Shown: positions 23,101 through 36,000 of the stretch, in pieces
How the letters are laid out: every line of letters begins with the position of its first letter
Numbering within the stretch: position 1 is the first letter of the stretch
From: Palaemon carinicauda
Lineage: Eukaryota; Arthropoda; Malacostraca; Decapoda; Palaemonidae
Direction of reading: 5' to 3'
NCBI RefSeq assembly: GCF_036898095.1
Contig: NC_090763.1
Location: forward strand, 56,347,679-56,411,678
DNA: 64,000 nt
Translations under genes and position numbers: made by a program
The notes under the pieces: generated by a model
What the model was told of the DNA's origin: nothing
Seen by the model: the letters and a program-made list of their open reading frames with translations, nothing else
Database searches by the model: none

Positions 23101-24849
23101 CTGTTTTTCATCCTCCCTTCCACTCTCCTTATGTTCTGTTTTTCATCATCCCTTCCACTCTCCTTATGTTTTGCTTTTTCATCCTCCCTTCCACTCTCCT
23201 CATGTTTTGCTTTTTCATCCTCCCTTCCACTCTCCTTATGTTCTGTTTTTCATCCTCCCTTCCACTCTCCTTATGTTCTGTTTTTCATCATCCCTTCCAC
23301 TCTCCTTAGGTTTTGCTTTTTCATCCTCCCTTCCACTCTCCTTATGTTTTGCTTTTTCATCCTCCCTTCCACTCTCCTTATGTTTTGCTTTTTCATCCTC
23401 CCTTCCACTCTCCTTATGTTCTGTTTTTCATCATCCCTTCCACTCTCCTTAGGTTTTGCTTTTTCATCCTCCCTTCCACTCTCCTTAGGTTTTGCTTTTT
23501 CATCCTCCCTTCCACTCTCTTTATGTTTTGCTTTTTCATCCTCCCTTCCACTCTCATTATGTTTCGCTTTTTCATCCTCCCTTCCACTCTCCTTATGTTT
23601 TGCTTTTTCATCCTCCCTTCCACTCTCCTTATGTTTTGCTTTTTCATCCTCCCTTCCACTCTCCTTATGTTTTGCTTTTTCATCCTCCCTTCCACTCTCC
23701 TTATGTTCTGTTTTTCATCATCCCTTCCACTCTCCTTATGTTCTGTTTTTCATCATCCCTTCCACTCTCCTTATGTTCTGTTTTTCATCATCCCTTCCAC
23801 TCTCCTTATGTTCTGCTTTTTCATCCTCCCTTCCACTCTTCTTATGTTCTGTTTTTCATCATCCCTTCCACTCTCCTTATGTTTTGCTTTTTCATCCTCC
23901 CTTCCACTCTCCTTATGTTCTGTTTTTCATCATCCCTTCCACTCTCCTTATGTTCTGCTTTTTCATCCTCCCTTCCACTCTCCTTATGTTCTGTTTTTCA
24001 TCATCCCTTCCACTCTCCTTATGTTCTGCTTTTTCATCCTCCCTTCCACTCTCCTTATGTTCTGTTTTTCATCATCCCTTCCACTCTCCTTATGTTCTGT
24101 TTTTCATCCTCCCTTCCACTCTCCTTATGTTTTGCTTTTTCATCCTCCCTTCCACTCTCCTTATGTTTTGCTTTTTCATCCTCCCTTCCACTCTCCTTAT
24201 GTTCTGTTTTTCATCATCCCTTCCACTCTCCTTATGTTCTGTTTTTCATCCTCCCTTCCACTCTCCTTATGTTCTGTTTTTCATCCTCCCTTCCACTCTC
24301 CTTATGTTCTGTTTTTCATCATCCCTTCCACTCTCCTTATGTTTTGCTTTTTCATCCTCCCTTCCACTCTCCTTATGTTTTGCTTTTTCATCCTCCCTTC
24401 CACTCTCCTTAGGTTCTGTTTTTCATCCTCCCTTCCACTCCCCTTATGTTCTGTTTTTCATCATCCCTTCCACTCTCCTTAGGTTTTGCTTTTTCATCCT
24501 CCCTTCCACTCTCCTTATGTTTTGCTTTTTCATCCTCCCTTCCACTGTCCTTATGTTCTGTTTTTCATCCTCCCTTCCACTCTCCTTATGTTCTGTTTTT
24601 CATCCTCCCTTCCACTCTCCTTAGGTTTTGCTTTTTCATCCTCCCTTCCACTCTCCTTATGTTTTGCTTTTTCATCCTCCCTTCCACTCTCCTTATGTTC
24701 TGTTTTTCATCCTCCCTTCCACTCTCCTTATGTTCTGTTTTTCATCATCCCTTCCACTCTCCTTATGTTCTGCTTTTTCATCCTCCCTTCCACTCTCCTT
24801 ATGTTCTGTTTTTCATCATCCCTTCCACTCTCCTTATGTTCTGTTTTTC

Positions 24850-27800
24850 ATCATCCCTTCCACTCTCCTTATGTTTTGCTTTTTCATCCTCCCTTCCACT
24901 CTTCTTATGTTTTGCTTTTTCATCCTCCCTTCCACTCTCCTTATGTTCTGTTTTTCATCATCCCTTCCACTCTCCTTATGTTCTATTTTTCATCCTCCCT
25001 TCCACTCTCCTTATGTTCTGTTTTTCATCCTCCCTTCCACTCTCCTTATGTTCTGTTTTTCATCATCCCTTCCACTCTCCTTATGTTCTGCTTTTTCATC
25101 ATCCCTTCCACTCTCCTTATGTTCTGTTTTTTCATCCTCCCTTCTACTCTCCTTATGTTTTGCTTTTTCATCCTCCCTTCCACTCTCCTTATGTTCTGCT
25201 TTTTCATCATCCCTTCCACTCTCCTTATGTTTTGCTTTTCATCCTCCCTTCCACTCTCCTTATGTTTTGCTTTTTCATCCTCCCTTCCACTCTCCTTATG
25301 CTTTGCTTTTTCATCATCACTTCCACTCTCCTTATGTTTTGCTTTTTCATCATCCCTTCCACTCTCCTTATGTTTTGCTTTTTCATCATCCCTTCCACTC
25401 TCCTTATGTTTTGCTTTTTCATCCTCCCTTCCACTCTCCTTATGTTTTGCTTTTTCATTCTCCCTTCCACTCTCCTTATGTTCTGTTTTTCATCCTCCCT
25501 TCCACTCTCCTTATGTTTTGCTTATTCATCATCCCTTCCACTCTCCTTATGTTTTGCTTTTTCATCATCCCTTCCACTCTCCTTATGTTTTGCTTTTTCA
25601 TCATCCCTTCCACTCTCCTTATGTTCTGCTTTTTCATCCTCCCTTCCACTCTCCTTATGTTCTGCTTTTTCATCATCCCTTCCACTCTCCTTATGTTTTG
25701 CTTTTTCATCCTCCCTTCCACTCTCCTTATGTTCTGTTTTTCATCCTCCCTTCCACTCTCCTTATGTTCTGTTTTTCATCATCCCTTCCACTCTCCTTAT
25801 GTTTTGCTTTTTCATCATCCCTTCCACTCTCCTTATGTTCTGCTTTTTCATCATCCCTTCCACTCTCCTTATGTTTTGCTTTTTCATCATCCCTTCCACT
25901 CTCCTTATGTTTTGCTTTTTCATCATCCCTTCCACTCTCCTTATGTTTTGCTTTTTCATCCTCCCTTCCACTCTCCTTATGTTTTGCTTTTTCATTCTCC
26001 CTTCCACTCTCCTTATGTTCTGTTTTTCATCCTCCCTTCCACTCTCCTTATGTTTTGCTTTTTCATCATCCCTTCCACTCTCCTTATGTTTTGCTTTTTC
26101 ATCATCCCTTCTACTCTCCTTATGTTTTGCTTTTTCATCATCCCTTCCACTCTCCTTATGTTCTGCTTTTTCATCCTCCCTTCCACTCTCCTTATGTTCT
26201 GCTTTTTCATCATCCCTTCCACTGTCCTTATGTTTTGCTTTTTCCTCATCCCTTCCACTCTCCTTATGTTTTGCTTTTTCATCCTCCCTTCCACTCTCCT
26301 TATGTTCTGTTTTTCATCCTCCCTTCCACTCTCCTTATGTTCTGTTTTTCATCATCCCTTCCACTCTCCTTATGTTTTGCTTTTTCATCATCCCTTCCAC
26401 TCTCCTTATGTTCTGCTTTTTCATCATCCCTTCCACTCTCCTTATGTTTTGCTTTTTCATCATCCCTTCCACTCTCCTTATGTTTTGCTTTTTCATCATC
26501 CCTTCCACTCTCCTTATGTTCTGCTTTTTCATCCTCCCTTCCACTCTCCTTATGTTCTGCTTTTTCATCATCCCTTCCACTCTCCTTAAGTTTTGCTTTT
26601 TCATCATCCCTTCCACTCTCCTTATGTTTTGCTTTTTCATCCTCCCTTCCACTCTCCTTATGTTCTGTTTTTCATCATCCCTTCCACTCTCCTTATGTTC
26701 TGCTATTTCATCATCCCTTCCACTCTCCTTATGTTTTGCTTTTTCATCATCCCTTCCACTCTCCTTATGTTTTGCTTTTTCATCCTCCCTTCCACTCTCC
26801 TTATGTTTTGCTTTTTCATTCTCCCTTCCACTCTCCTTATGTTCTGTTTTTATTCCTCCCTTCCACTCTCCTTATGTTTTGCTTTTTCATCATCCCTTCC
26901 ACTCTCCTTATGTTTTGCTTTTTCATCATCCCTTCCACTCTCCTTATGTTTTGCTTTTTCATCATCCCTTCCACTCTCCTTATGTTTTGCTTTTTCATCA
27001 TCCCTTCCACTCTCCTTATGTTTTGCTTTCTCATCATCCCTTCCACTCTCCTTATGTTCTGCTTTTTCATCCTCCCTTCCACTCTCCTTATGTTCTGCTT
27101 TTTCATCCTCCCTTCCACTCTCCTTATGTTTTGCTTTTTCATCATCCCTTCCACTCTCCTTATGTTTTGCTTTTTCATCATCCCTTCCACTCTCCTTATG
27201 TTTTGCTTTTTCATCATCCCTTCCACTCTCCTTATGTTCTGCTTTTTCATCCTCCCTTCCACTCTCCTTATGTTCTGCTTTTCATCCTCCCTTCCACTCT
27301 CCTTAGGTTTTGCTTTTTCATCCTCCCTTCCACTCTCCTTATGTTCTGCTTTTCATCATCCCTTCCACTCTCCTTATGTTCTGCTTTTTCATCCTCCCTT
27401 CCACTCTCCTTATGTTCTGCTTTTCATCCTCCCTTCCACTCTCCTTAGGTTTTGCTTTTTCATCCTCCCTTCCACTCTACTTATGTTTTGCTTTTTCATC
27501 ATCCCTTCCACTCTCATGTTTTGCTTTTTCATCCTCCCTTCTACTCTCCTTATGTTTTGCTTTTTCATCCTCCCTTCCACTCTCCTTATGTTCTGCTTTT
27601 CATCATCCCTTCCACTCTCCTTATGTTCTGCTTTTTCATCCTCCCTTCCACTCTCCTTATGTTCTGCTTTTCATCCTCCCTTCCACTCTCCTTAGGTTTT
27701 GCTTTTTCATCCTCCCTTCCACTCTCCTTATGTTTTGCTTTTTCATCATCCCTTCCACTCTCATGTTTTGCTTTTTCATCCTCCCTTCCACTCTCCTTAT

Positions 27801-30800
27801 GTTTTGCTTATTCATCATCCCTTCCACTCTCCTTATGTTCTGTTTTTCATCCTCCCTTCCACTCTCCTTATGTTCTGTTTTTTCATCATCCCTTCCACTC
27901 TCCTTATGTTCTGCTTTTTCATCCTCCCTTCCACTCTCCTTGTGTTCTGCTTTTTCATCCTCTCTTCCACTCTCCTTATCTTCTGCTTTTTCATCCTCCC
28001 TTCCACTCTCCTTATGTTTTGCTTTTCATCCTCCCTTCCACTCTCCTTATGTTTTGCTTTTTCATCATCCCTTCCACTCTCCTTATGTTTTTCTTTTTCA
28101 TCATCCCTTCCACTCTCCTTATGTTTTGCTTTTCATCCTCCCTTCCACTCTCCTTATGTTTTGCTTTTTCATCATCCCTTCCACTCTCCTTATGTTTTTC
28201 TTTTTCATCATCCCTTCCACTCTCCTTATGTTTTGCTTTTTCATCATCCCTTCAACTCTCCTTATGTTTTGCTTTTCATCCTCCCTTCCACTCTCCTTAT
28301 GTTTTGCTTTTCATCCTCCCTTCCACTCTCCTTATGTTTTGCTTTTTCATCCTCCCTTCCACTCTCCTTATGTTTTGCTTTTTCATCCTCCCTTCCACTC
28401 TCCTTATGTTTTTCTTTTTCATCATCCCTTCCACTCTCCTTATGTTTTGCTTTTCATCCTCCCTTCCACTCTCCTTATGTTTTGCTTTTCATCCTCCCTT
28501 CCACTCTCCTTATGTTTTGCTTTTTCATCATCCCTTCCACTCTCCTTATGTTTTTCTTTTTCATCATCCCTTCCACTCTCCTTATGTTTTGCTTTTTCAT
28601 CATCCCTTCCACTCTCCTTATGTTTTGCTTTTCATCCTCCCTTCCACTCTCCTTATGTTTTGCTTTTCATCCTCCCTTCCACTCTCCTTATGTTTTGCTT
28701 TTCATCCTCCCTTCCACTCTCCTTATGTTTTGCTTTTTCATCATCCCTTCCACTCTCCTTATGTTTTTCTTTTTCATCATCCCTTCCACTCTCCTTATGT
28801 TTCGCTTTTTCATCCTCCCTTCCACTCTCCTTATGTTTTGCTTTTTCATCATCCCTTCCACTCTCCTTATGTTTTGCTTTTCATCCTCCCTTCCACTCTC
28901 CTTATGTTCTGTTTTTCATCCTCCCTTCCACTCTCCTTATGTTCTGTTTTTCATCATCCCTTCCACTCTCCTTATGTTTTGCTTTTTCATCCTCCCTTCC
29001 ACTCTCCTTATGTTTTGCTTTTTCATCCTCCCTTCCACTCTCCTTATGTTCTGTTTTTCATCATCCCTTCCACTCTCCTTATGTTCTATTTTTCATCCTC
29101 CCTTCCACTCTCCTTATGTTCTGTTTTTCATCCTCCCTTCCACTCTCCTTATGTTCTGTTTTTCATCATCCCTTCCACTCTCCTTATGTTCTGCTTTTTC
29201 ATCATCCCTTCCACTCTCCTTATGTTCTGTTTTTTCATCCTCCCTTCCACTCTCCTTATGTTTTGCTTTTTCATCCTCCCTTCCACTCTCCTTATGTTCT
29301 GCTTTTTCATCATCCCTTCCACTCTCCTTATGTTTTGCTTTTCATCCTCCCTTCCACTCTCCTTATGTTTTGCTTTTTCATCCTCCCTTCCACTCTCCTT
29401 ATGCTTTGCTTTTTCATCATCCCTTCCACTCTCCTTATGTTTTGCTTTTTCATCATCCCTTCCACTCTCCTTATGTTTTGCTTTTTCATCATCCCTTCCA
29501 CTCTCCTTATGTTTTGCTTTTTCATCCTCCCTTCCACTCTCCTTATGTTTTGCTTTTTCATTCTCCCTTCCACTCTCCTTATGTTCTGTTTTTCATCCTC
29601 CCTTCCACTCTCCTTATGTTTTGCTTATTCATCATCCCTTCCACTCTCCTTATGTTTTGCTTTTTCATCATCCCTTCCACTCTCCTTATGTTTTGCTTTT
29701 TCATCATCCCTTCCACTCTCCTTATGTTCTGCTTTTTCATCCTCCCTTCCACTCTCCTTATGTTCTGCTTTTTCATCATCCCTTCCACTCTCCTTATGTT
29801 TTGCTTTTTCATCCTCCCTTCCACTCTCCTTATGTTCTGTTTTTCATCCTCCCTTCCACTCTCCTTATGTTCTGTTTTTCATCATCCCTTCCACTCTCCT
29901 TATGTTTTGCTTTTTCATCATCCCTTCCACTCTCCTTATGTTCTGCTTTTTCATCATCCCTTCCACTCTCCTTATGTTTTGCTTTTTCATCATCCCTTCC
30001 ACTCTCCTTATGTTTTGCTTTTTCATCATCCCTTCCACTCTCCTTATGTTTTGCTTTTTCATCCTCCCTTCCACTCTCCTTATGTTTTGCTTTTTCATTC
30101 TCCCTTCCACTCTCCTTATGTTCTGTTTTTCATCCTCCCTTCCACTCTCCTTATGTTTTGCTTTTTCATCATCCCTTCCACTCTCCTTATGTTTTGCTTT
30201 TTCATCATCCCTTCTACTCTCCTTATGTTTTGCTTTTTCATCATCCCTTCCACTCTCCTTATGTTCTGCTTTTTCATCCTCCCTTCCACTCTCCTTATGT
30301 TCTGCTTTTTCATCATCCCTTCCACTCTCCTTATGTTTTGCTTTTTCCTCATCCCTTCCACTCTCCTTATGTTTTGCTTTTTCATCCTCCCTTCCACTCT
30401 CCTTATGTTCTGTTTTTCATCCTCCCTTCCACTCTCCTTATGTTCTGTTTTTCATCATCCCTTCCACTCTCCTTATGTTTTGCTTTTTCATCATCCCTTC
30501 CACTCTCCTTATGTTCTGCTTTTTCATCATCCCTTCCACTCTCCTTATGTTTTGCTTTTTCATCATCCCTTCCACTCTCCTTATGTTTTGCTTTTTCATC
30601 ATCCCTTCCACTCTCCTTATGTTCTGCTTTTTCATCCTCCCTTCCACTCTCCTTATGTTCTGCTTTTTCATCATCCCTTCCACTCTCCTTAGTTTTGCTT
30701 TTTCATCATCCCTTCCACTCTCCTTATGTTTTGCTTTTTCATCCTCCCTTCCACTCTCCTTATGTTCTGTTTTTCATCATCCCTTCCACTCTCCTTATGT

Positions 30801-33000
30801 TCTGCTTTTCATCATCCCTTCCACTCTCCTTATGTTTTGCTTTTTCATCATCCCTTCCACTCTCCTTATGTTTTGCTTTTTCATCCTCCCTTCCACTCTC
30901 CTTATGTTTTGCTTTTTCATTCTCCCTTCCACTCTCCTTATGTTCTGTTTTTCATCCTCCCTTCCACTCTCCTTATGTTTTGCTTTTTCATCATCCCTTC
31001 CACTCTCCTTATGTTTTGCTTTTTCATCATCCCTTCCACTCTCCTTATGTTTTGCTTTTTCATCATCCCTTCCACTCTCCTTATGTTTTGCTTTTTCATC
31101 ATCCCTTCCACTCTCCTTATGTTTTGCTTTTCATCATCCCTTCCACTCTCCTTATGTTCTGCTTTTTCATCCTCCCTTCCACTCTCCTTATGTTCTGCTT
31201 TTTCATCCTCCCTTCCACTCTCCTTATGTTTTGCTTTTTCATCATCCCTTCCACTCTCCTTATGTTTTGCTTTTTCATCATCCCTTCCACTCTCCTTATG
31301 TTTTGCTTTTTCATCATCCCTTCCACTCTCCTTATGTTCTGCTTTTTCATCCTCCCTTCCACTCTCCTTATGTTCTGCTTTTCATCCTCCCTTCCACTCT
31401 CCTTAGGTTTTGCTTTTTCATCCTCCCTTCCACTCTCCTTATGTTCTGCTTTTCATCATCCCTTCCACTCTCCTTATGTTCTGCTTTTTCATCCTCCCTT
31501 CCACTCTCCTTATGTTCTGCTTTTCATCCTCCCTTCCACTCTCCTTAGGTTTTGCTTTTTCATCCTCCCTTCCACTCTCCTTATGTTTTGCTTTTTCATC
31601 ATCCCTTCCACTCTCCTTATGTTTTGCTTTTTCATCCTCCCTTCCACTCTCCTTATGTTTTGCTTTTTCATCCTCCCTTCCACTCTCCTTATGTTCTGCT
31701 TTTCATCATCCCTTCCACTCTCCTTATGTTCTGCTTTTTCATCCTCCCTTCCACTCTCCTTATGTTCTGCTTTTCATCCTCCCTTCCACTCTCCTTATGT
31801 TTTGCTTTTTCATCCTCCCTTCCACTCTCCTTATGTTTTGCTTTTTCATCATCCCTTCCACTCTCCTTATGTTTTGCTTTTTCATCCTCCCTTCCACTCT
31901 CCTTATGTTTTGCTTTTCATCATCCCTTCCACTCTCCTTATGTTCTGTTTTTCATCCTCCCTTCCACTCTCCTTATGTTCTGTTTTTTCATCATCCCTTC
32001 CACTCTCCTTATGTTCTGCTTTTTCATCCTCCCTTCCACTCTCCTTGTGTTCTGCTTTTTCATCCTCCCTTCCACTCTCCTTATTTCTGCTTTTTCATCC
32101 TCCCTTCCACTCTCCTTATGTTTTGCTTTTCATCCTCCCTTCCACTCTCCTTATGTTTTGCTTTTTCATCATCCCTTCCACTCTCCTTATGTTTTTCTTT
32201 TTCATCATCCCTTCCACTCTCCTTATGTTTTGCTTTTCATCCTCCCTTCCACTCTCCTTATGTTTTGCTTTTTCATCATCCCTTCCACTCTCCTTATGTT
32301 TTTCTTTTTCATCATCCCTTCCACTCTCCTTATGTTTTGCTTTTTCATCATCCCTTCCACTCTCCTTATGTTTTGCTTTTCATCCTCCCTTCCACTCTCC
32401 TTATGTTTTGCTTTTTCATCCTCCCTTCCACTCTCCTTATGTTTTGCTTTTTCATCCTCCCTTCCACTCTCCTTATGTTTTGCTTTTTCATCCTCCCTTC
32501 CACTCTCCTTATGTTTTTGCTTTTTCATCATCCCTTCCACTCTCCTTATGTTTTGCTTTTCATCCTCCCTTCCACTCTCCTTATGTTTTGCTTTTCATCC
32601 TCCCTTCCACTCTCCTTATGTTTTGCTTTTTCATCATCCCTTCCACTCTCCTTATGTTTTTCTTTTTCATCATCCCTTCCACTCTCCTTATGTTTTGCTT
32701 TTTCATCATCCCTTCCACTCTCCTTATGTTTTGCTTTTCATCCTCCCTTCCACTCTCCTTATGTTTTGCTTTTCATCCTCCCTTCCACTCTCCTTATGTT
32801 TTGCTTTTTCATCCTCCCTTCCACTCTCCTTATGTTTTGCTTTTTCATCATCCCTTCCACTCTCCTTATGTTTTCTTTTTCATCATCCCTTCCACTCTCC
32901 TTATGTTTCGCTTTTTCATCCTCCCTTCCACTCTCCTTATGTTTTGCTTTTTCATCATCCCTTCCACTCTCCTTATGTTTTGCTTTTCATCCTCCCTTCC
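24850..33000 (+). repeat. ~4.1-kb higher-order duplication within the array
   Basis: Variant landmarks recur at a constant offset of 4,103 bp. TTCTATTTTTC is at 24,981 and 29,084; runs bounded by the same 35-mers start at 25,225, 25,476, 25,762, 26,013 and 26,335 and again at 29,328, 29,579, 29,865, 30,116 and 30,438. The TTAGG-bearing block at ~27.31 kb recurs at ~31.41 kb (offset 4,100). A CCTTGTG variant at about 27.94 kb recurs at 32.05 kb. The copies differ by point changes and single-base indels. The outer limits are approximate. Confidence 0.85.
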
Positions 33001-36000
33001 ACTCTCCTTATGTTTCGCTTTTTCATCCTCCCTTCCACTCTCCTTATGTTTTGCTTTTTCATCCTCCCTTCCACTCTCCTTATGTTCTGCTTTTTCATCC
33101 TCCCTTCCACTCTCCTTATGTTTTGTTTTTCATCATCCCTTCCACTCTCCTTATGTTCTGCTTTTTCATCATCCCTTCCACTCTCCTTATGTTTGTTTTT
33201 TCATCCTCCCTTCCACTCTCCTTATGTTTTGCTTTTTCATCCTCCCTTCCACTCTCCTTATGTTCTGCTTTTTCATATCCCTTCCACTCTCCTTATGTTT
33301 TGCTTTTCATCCTCCCTTCCACTCTCCTTATGTTTTGCTTTTTCATCCTCCCTTCCACTCTCCTTATGTTTTGCTTTTTCATCCTCCCTTCCACTCTCCT
33401 TATGTTTTGCTTTTTCATCATCCCTTCCACTCTCCTTATGTTCTGTTTTTCATCCTCCCTTCCACTCTCCTTATGTTTTGCTTTTTCATCATCCCTTCCA
33501 CTCTCCTTATGTTTGCTTTTTCATCATCCCTTCCACTCTCCTTATGTTTGTTTTTTCATCCTCCCTTCCACTCTCCTTATGTTTTGCTTTTTCATCCTCC
33601 CTTCCACTCTCCTTATGTTTCTGCTTTTTCATCCTCCCTTCCACTCTCCTTATGTTTTGCTTTTTCATCCTCCCTTCCACTCTCCTTATGTTTTGCTTTT
33701 TCATCCTCCCTTCCACTCTCCTTATGTTTTGCTTTTTCATCATCCCTTCCACTCTCCTTATGTTTTGCTTTTTCATCATCCCTTCCACTCTCCTTATGTT
33801 TTGCTTTTTCATCATCCCTTCCACTCTCCTTATGTTTTGCTTTTTCATCCTCCCTTCCACTCTCCTTATGTTTTGCTTTTTCATCTCCCTTCCACTCTCC
33901 TTATGTTTTGCTTTTTCATCCTCCCTTCCACTCTCCTTATGTTCTGTTTTTCATCCTCCCTTCCACTCTCCTTATGTTCTGTTTTTCATCATCCCTTCCA
34001 CTCTCCTTATGTTTTGCTTTTTCATCCTCCCTTCCACTCTCCTTATGTTTTGCTTTTTCATCCTCCCTTCCACTCTCCTTATGTTCTGCTTTTTCATCCT
34101 CCCTTCCACTCTCCTTATGTTCTGCTTTTTCATCCTCCCTTCCACTCTCCTTATGTTCTGTTTTTCATCATCCCTTCCACTCTCCTTATGTTCTGTTTTT
34201 CATCATCCCTTCCACTCTCCTTATGTTCTGTTTTTCATCATCCCTTCCACTCTCCTTATGTTCTGCTTTTTCATCATCCCTTCCACTCTCCTTATGTTCT
34301 GTTTTTTCATCCTCCCTTCTACTCTCCTTATGTTTTGCTTTTTCATCCTCCCTTCCACTCTCCTTATGTTCTGCTTTTTCATCATCCCTTCCACTCTCCT
34401 TATGTTTTGCTTTTTCATCCTCCCTTCCACTCTCCTTATGTTTTGCTTTTTCATCCTCCCTTCCACTCTCCTTATGTTTGCTTTTTCATCATCCCTTCCA
34501 CTCTCCTTATGTTTTGCTTTTTCATCATCCCTTCCACTCTCCTTATGTTTTGCTTTTTCATCCTCCCTTCCACTCTCCTTATGTTCTGTTTTTCATCATC
34601 CCTTCCACTCTCCTTATGTTCTGCTTTTTCATCCTCCCTTCCACTCTCCTTATGTTCTGTTTTTCATCATCCCTTCCACTCTCCTTATGTTTGTTTTTCA
34701 TCATCCCTTCCACTCTCCTTATGTTTTGCTTTTTCATCCTCCCTTCCACTCTCCTTATGTTTTGCTTTTTCATCCTCCCTTCCACTCTCCTTATGTTTTG
34801 CTTTTTCATCATCCCTTCCACTCTCCTTATGTTTTGCTTTTTCATCCTCCCTTCCACTCTCCTTATGTTCTGTTTTTCATCCTCCCTTCCACTCTCCTTA
34901 TGTTCTGTTTTTCATCATCCCTTCCACTCTCCTTATGTTCTGCTTTTTCATCATCCCTTCCACTCTCCTTATGTTCTGCTTTTTCATCCTCCCTTCCACT
35001 CTCCTTATGTTTTGCTTTTTCATCCTCCCTTCCACTCTCCTTATGTTCTGCTTTTTCATCATCCCTTCCACTCTCCTTATGTTTTGCTTTTTCATCCTCC
35101 CTTCCACTCTCCTTATGTTTTGCTTTTTCATCCTCCCTTCCACTCTCCTTATGTTTGCTTTTTCATCATCCCTTCCACTCTCCTTATGTTTTGCTTTTTC
35201 ATCATCCCTTCCACTCTCCTTATGTTTTGCTTTTTCATCATCCCTTCCACTCTCCTTATGTTTTGCTTTTTCATCCTCCCTTCCACTCTCCTTATGTTTT
35301 GCTTTTTCATCTCCCTTCCACTCTCCTTATGTTCTGCTTTTTCATCCTCCCTTCCACTCTCCTTATGTTTTGCTTTTTCATCATCCCTTCCACTCTCCTT
35401 ATGTTTTGCTTTTTCATCATCCCTTCCACTCTCCTTATGTTTTGCTTTTTCATCATCCCTTCCACTCTCCTTATGTTCTGCTTTTTCATCCTCCCTTCCA
35501 CTCTCCTTATGTTCTGCTTTTTCATCATCCCTTCCACTCTCCTTATGTTTTGCTTTTTCATCATCCCTTCCACTCTCCTTATGTTTTGCTTTTTCATCAT
35601 CCCTTCCACTCTCCTTATGTTTTGCTTTTTCATCCTCCCTTCCACTCTCCTTATGTTTTGCTTTTTCATCTCCCTTCCACTCTCCTTATGTTCTGCTTTT
35701 TCATCCTCCCTTCCACTCTCCTTATGTTTTGCTTTTTCATCATCCCTTCCACTCTCCTTATGTTTTGCTTTTTCATCATCCCTTCCACTCTCCTTATGTT
35801 TTGCTTTTTCATCCTCCCTTCCACTCTCCTTATGTTCTGCTTTTTCATCCTCCCTTCCACTCTCCTTATGTTTTGCTTTTTCATCATCCCTTCCACTCTC
35901 CTTATGTTTTGCTTTTTCATATCCCTTCCACTCTCCTTATGTTTTGCTTTTTCATCATCCCTTCCACTCTCCTTATGTTTTGCTTTTTCATCATCCCTTC

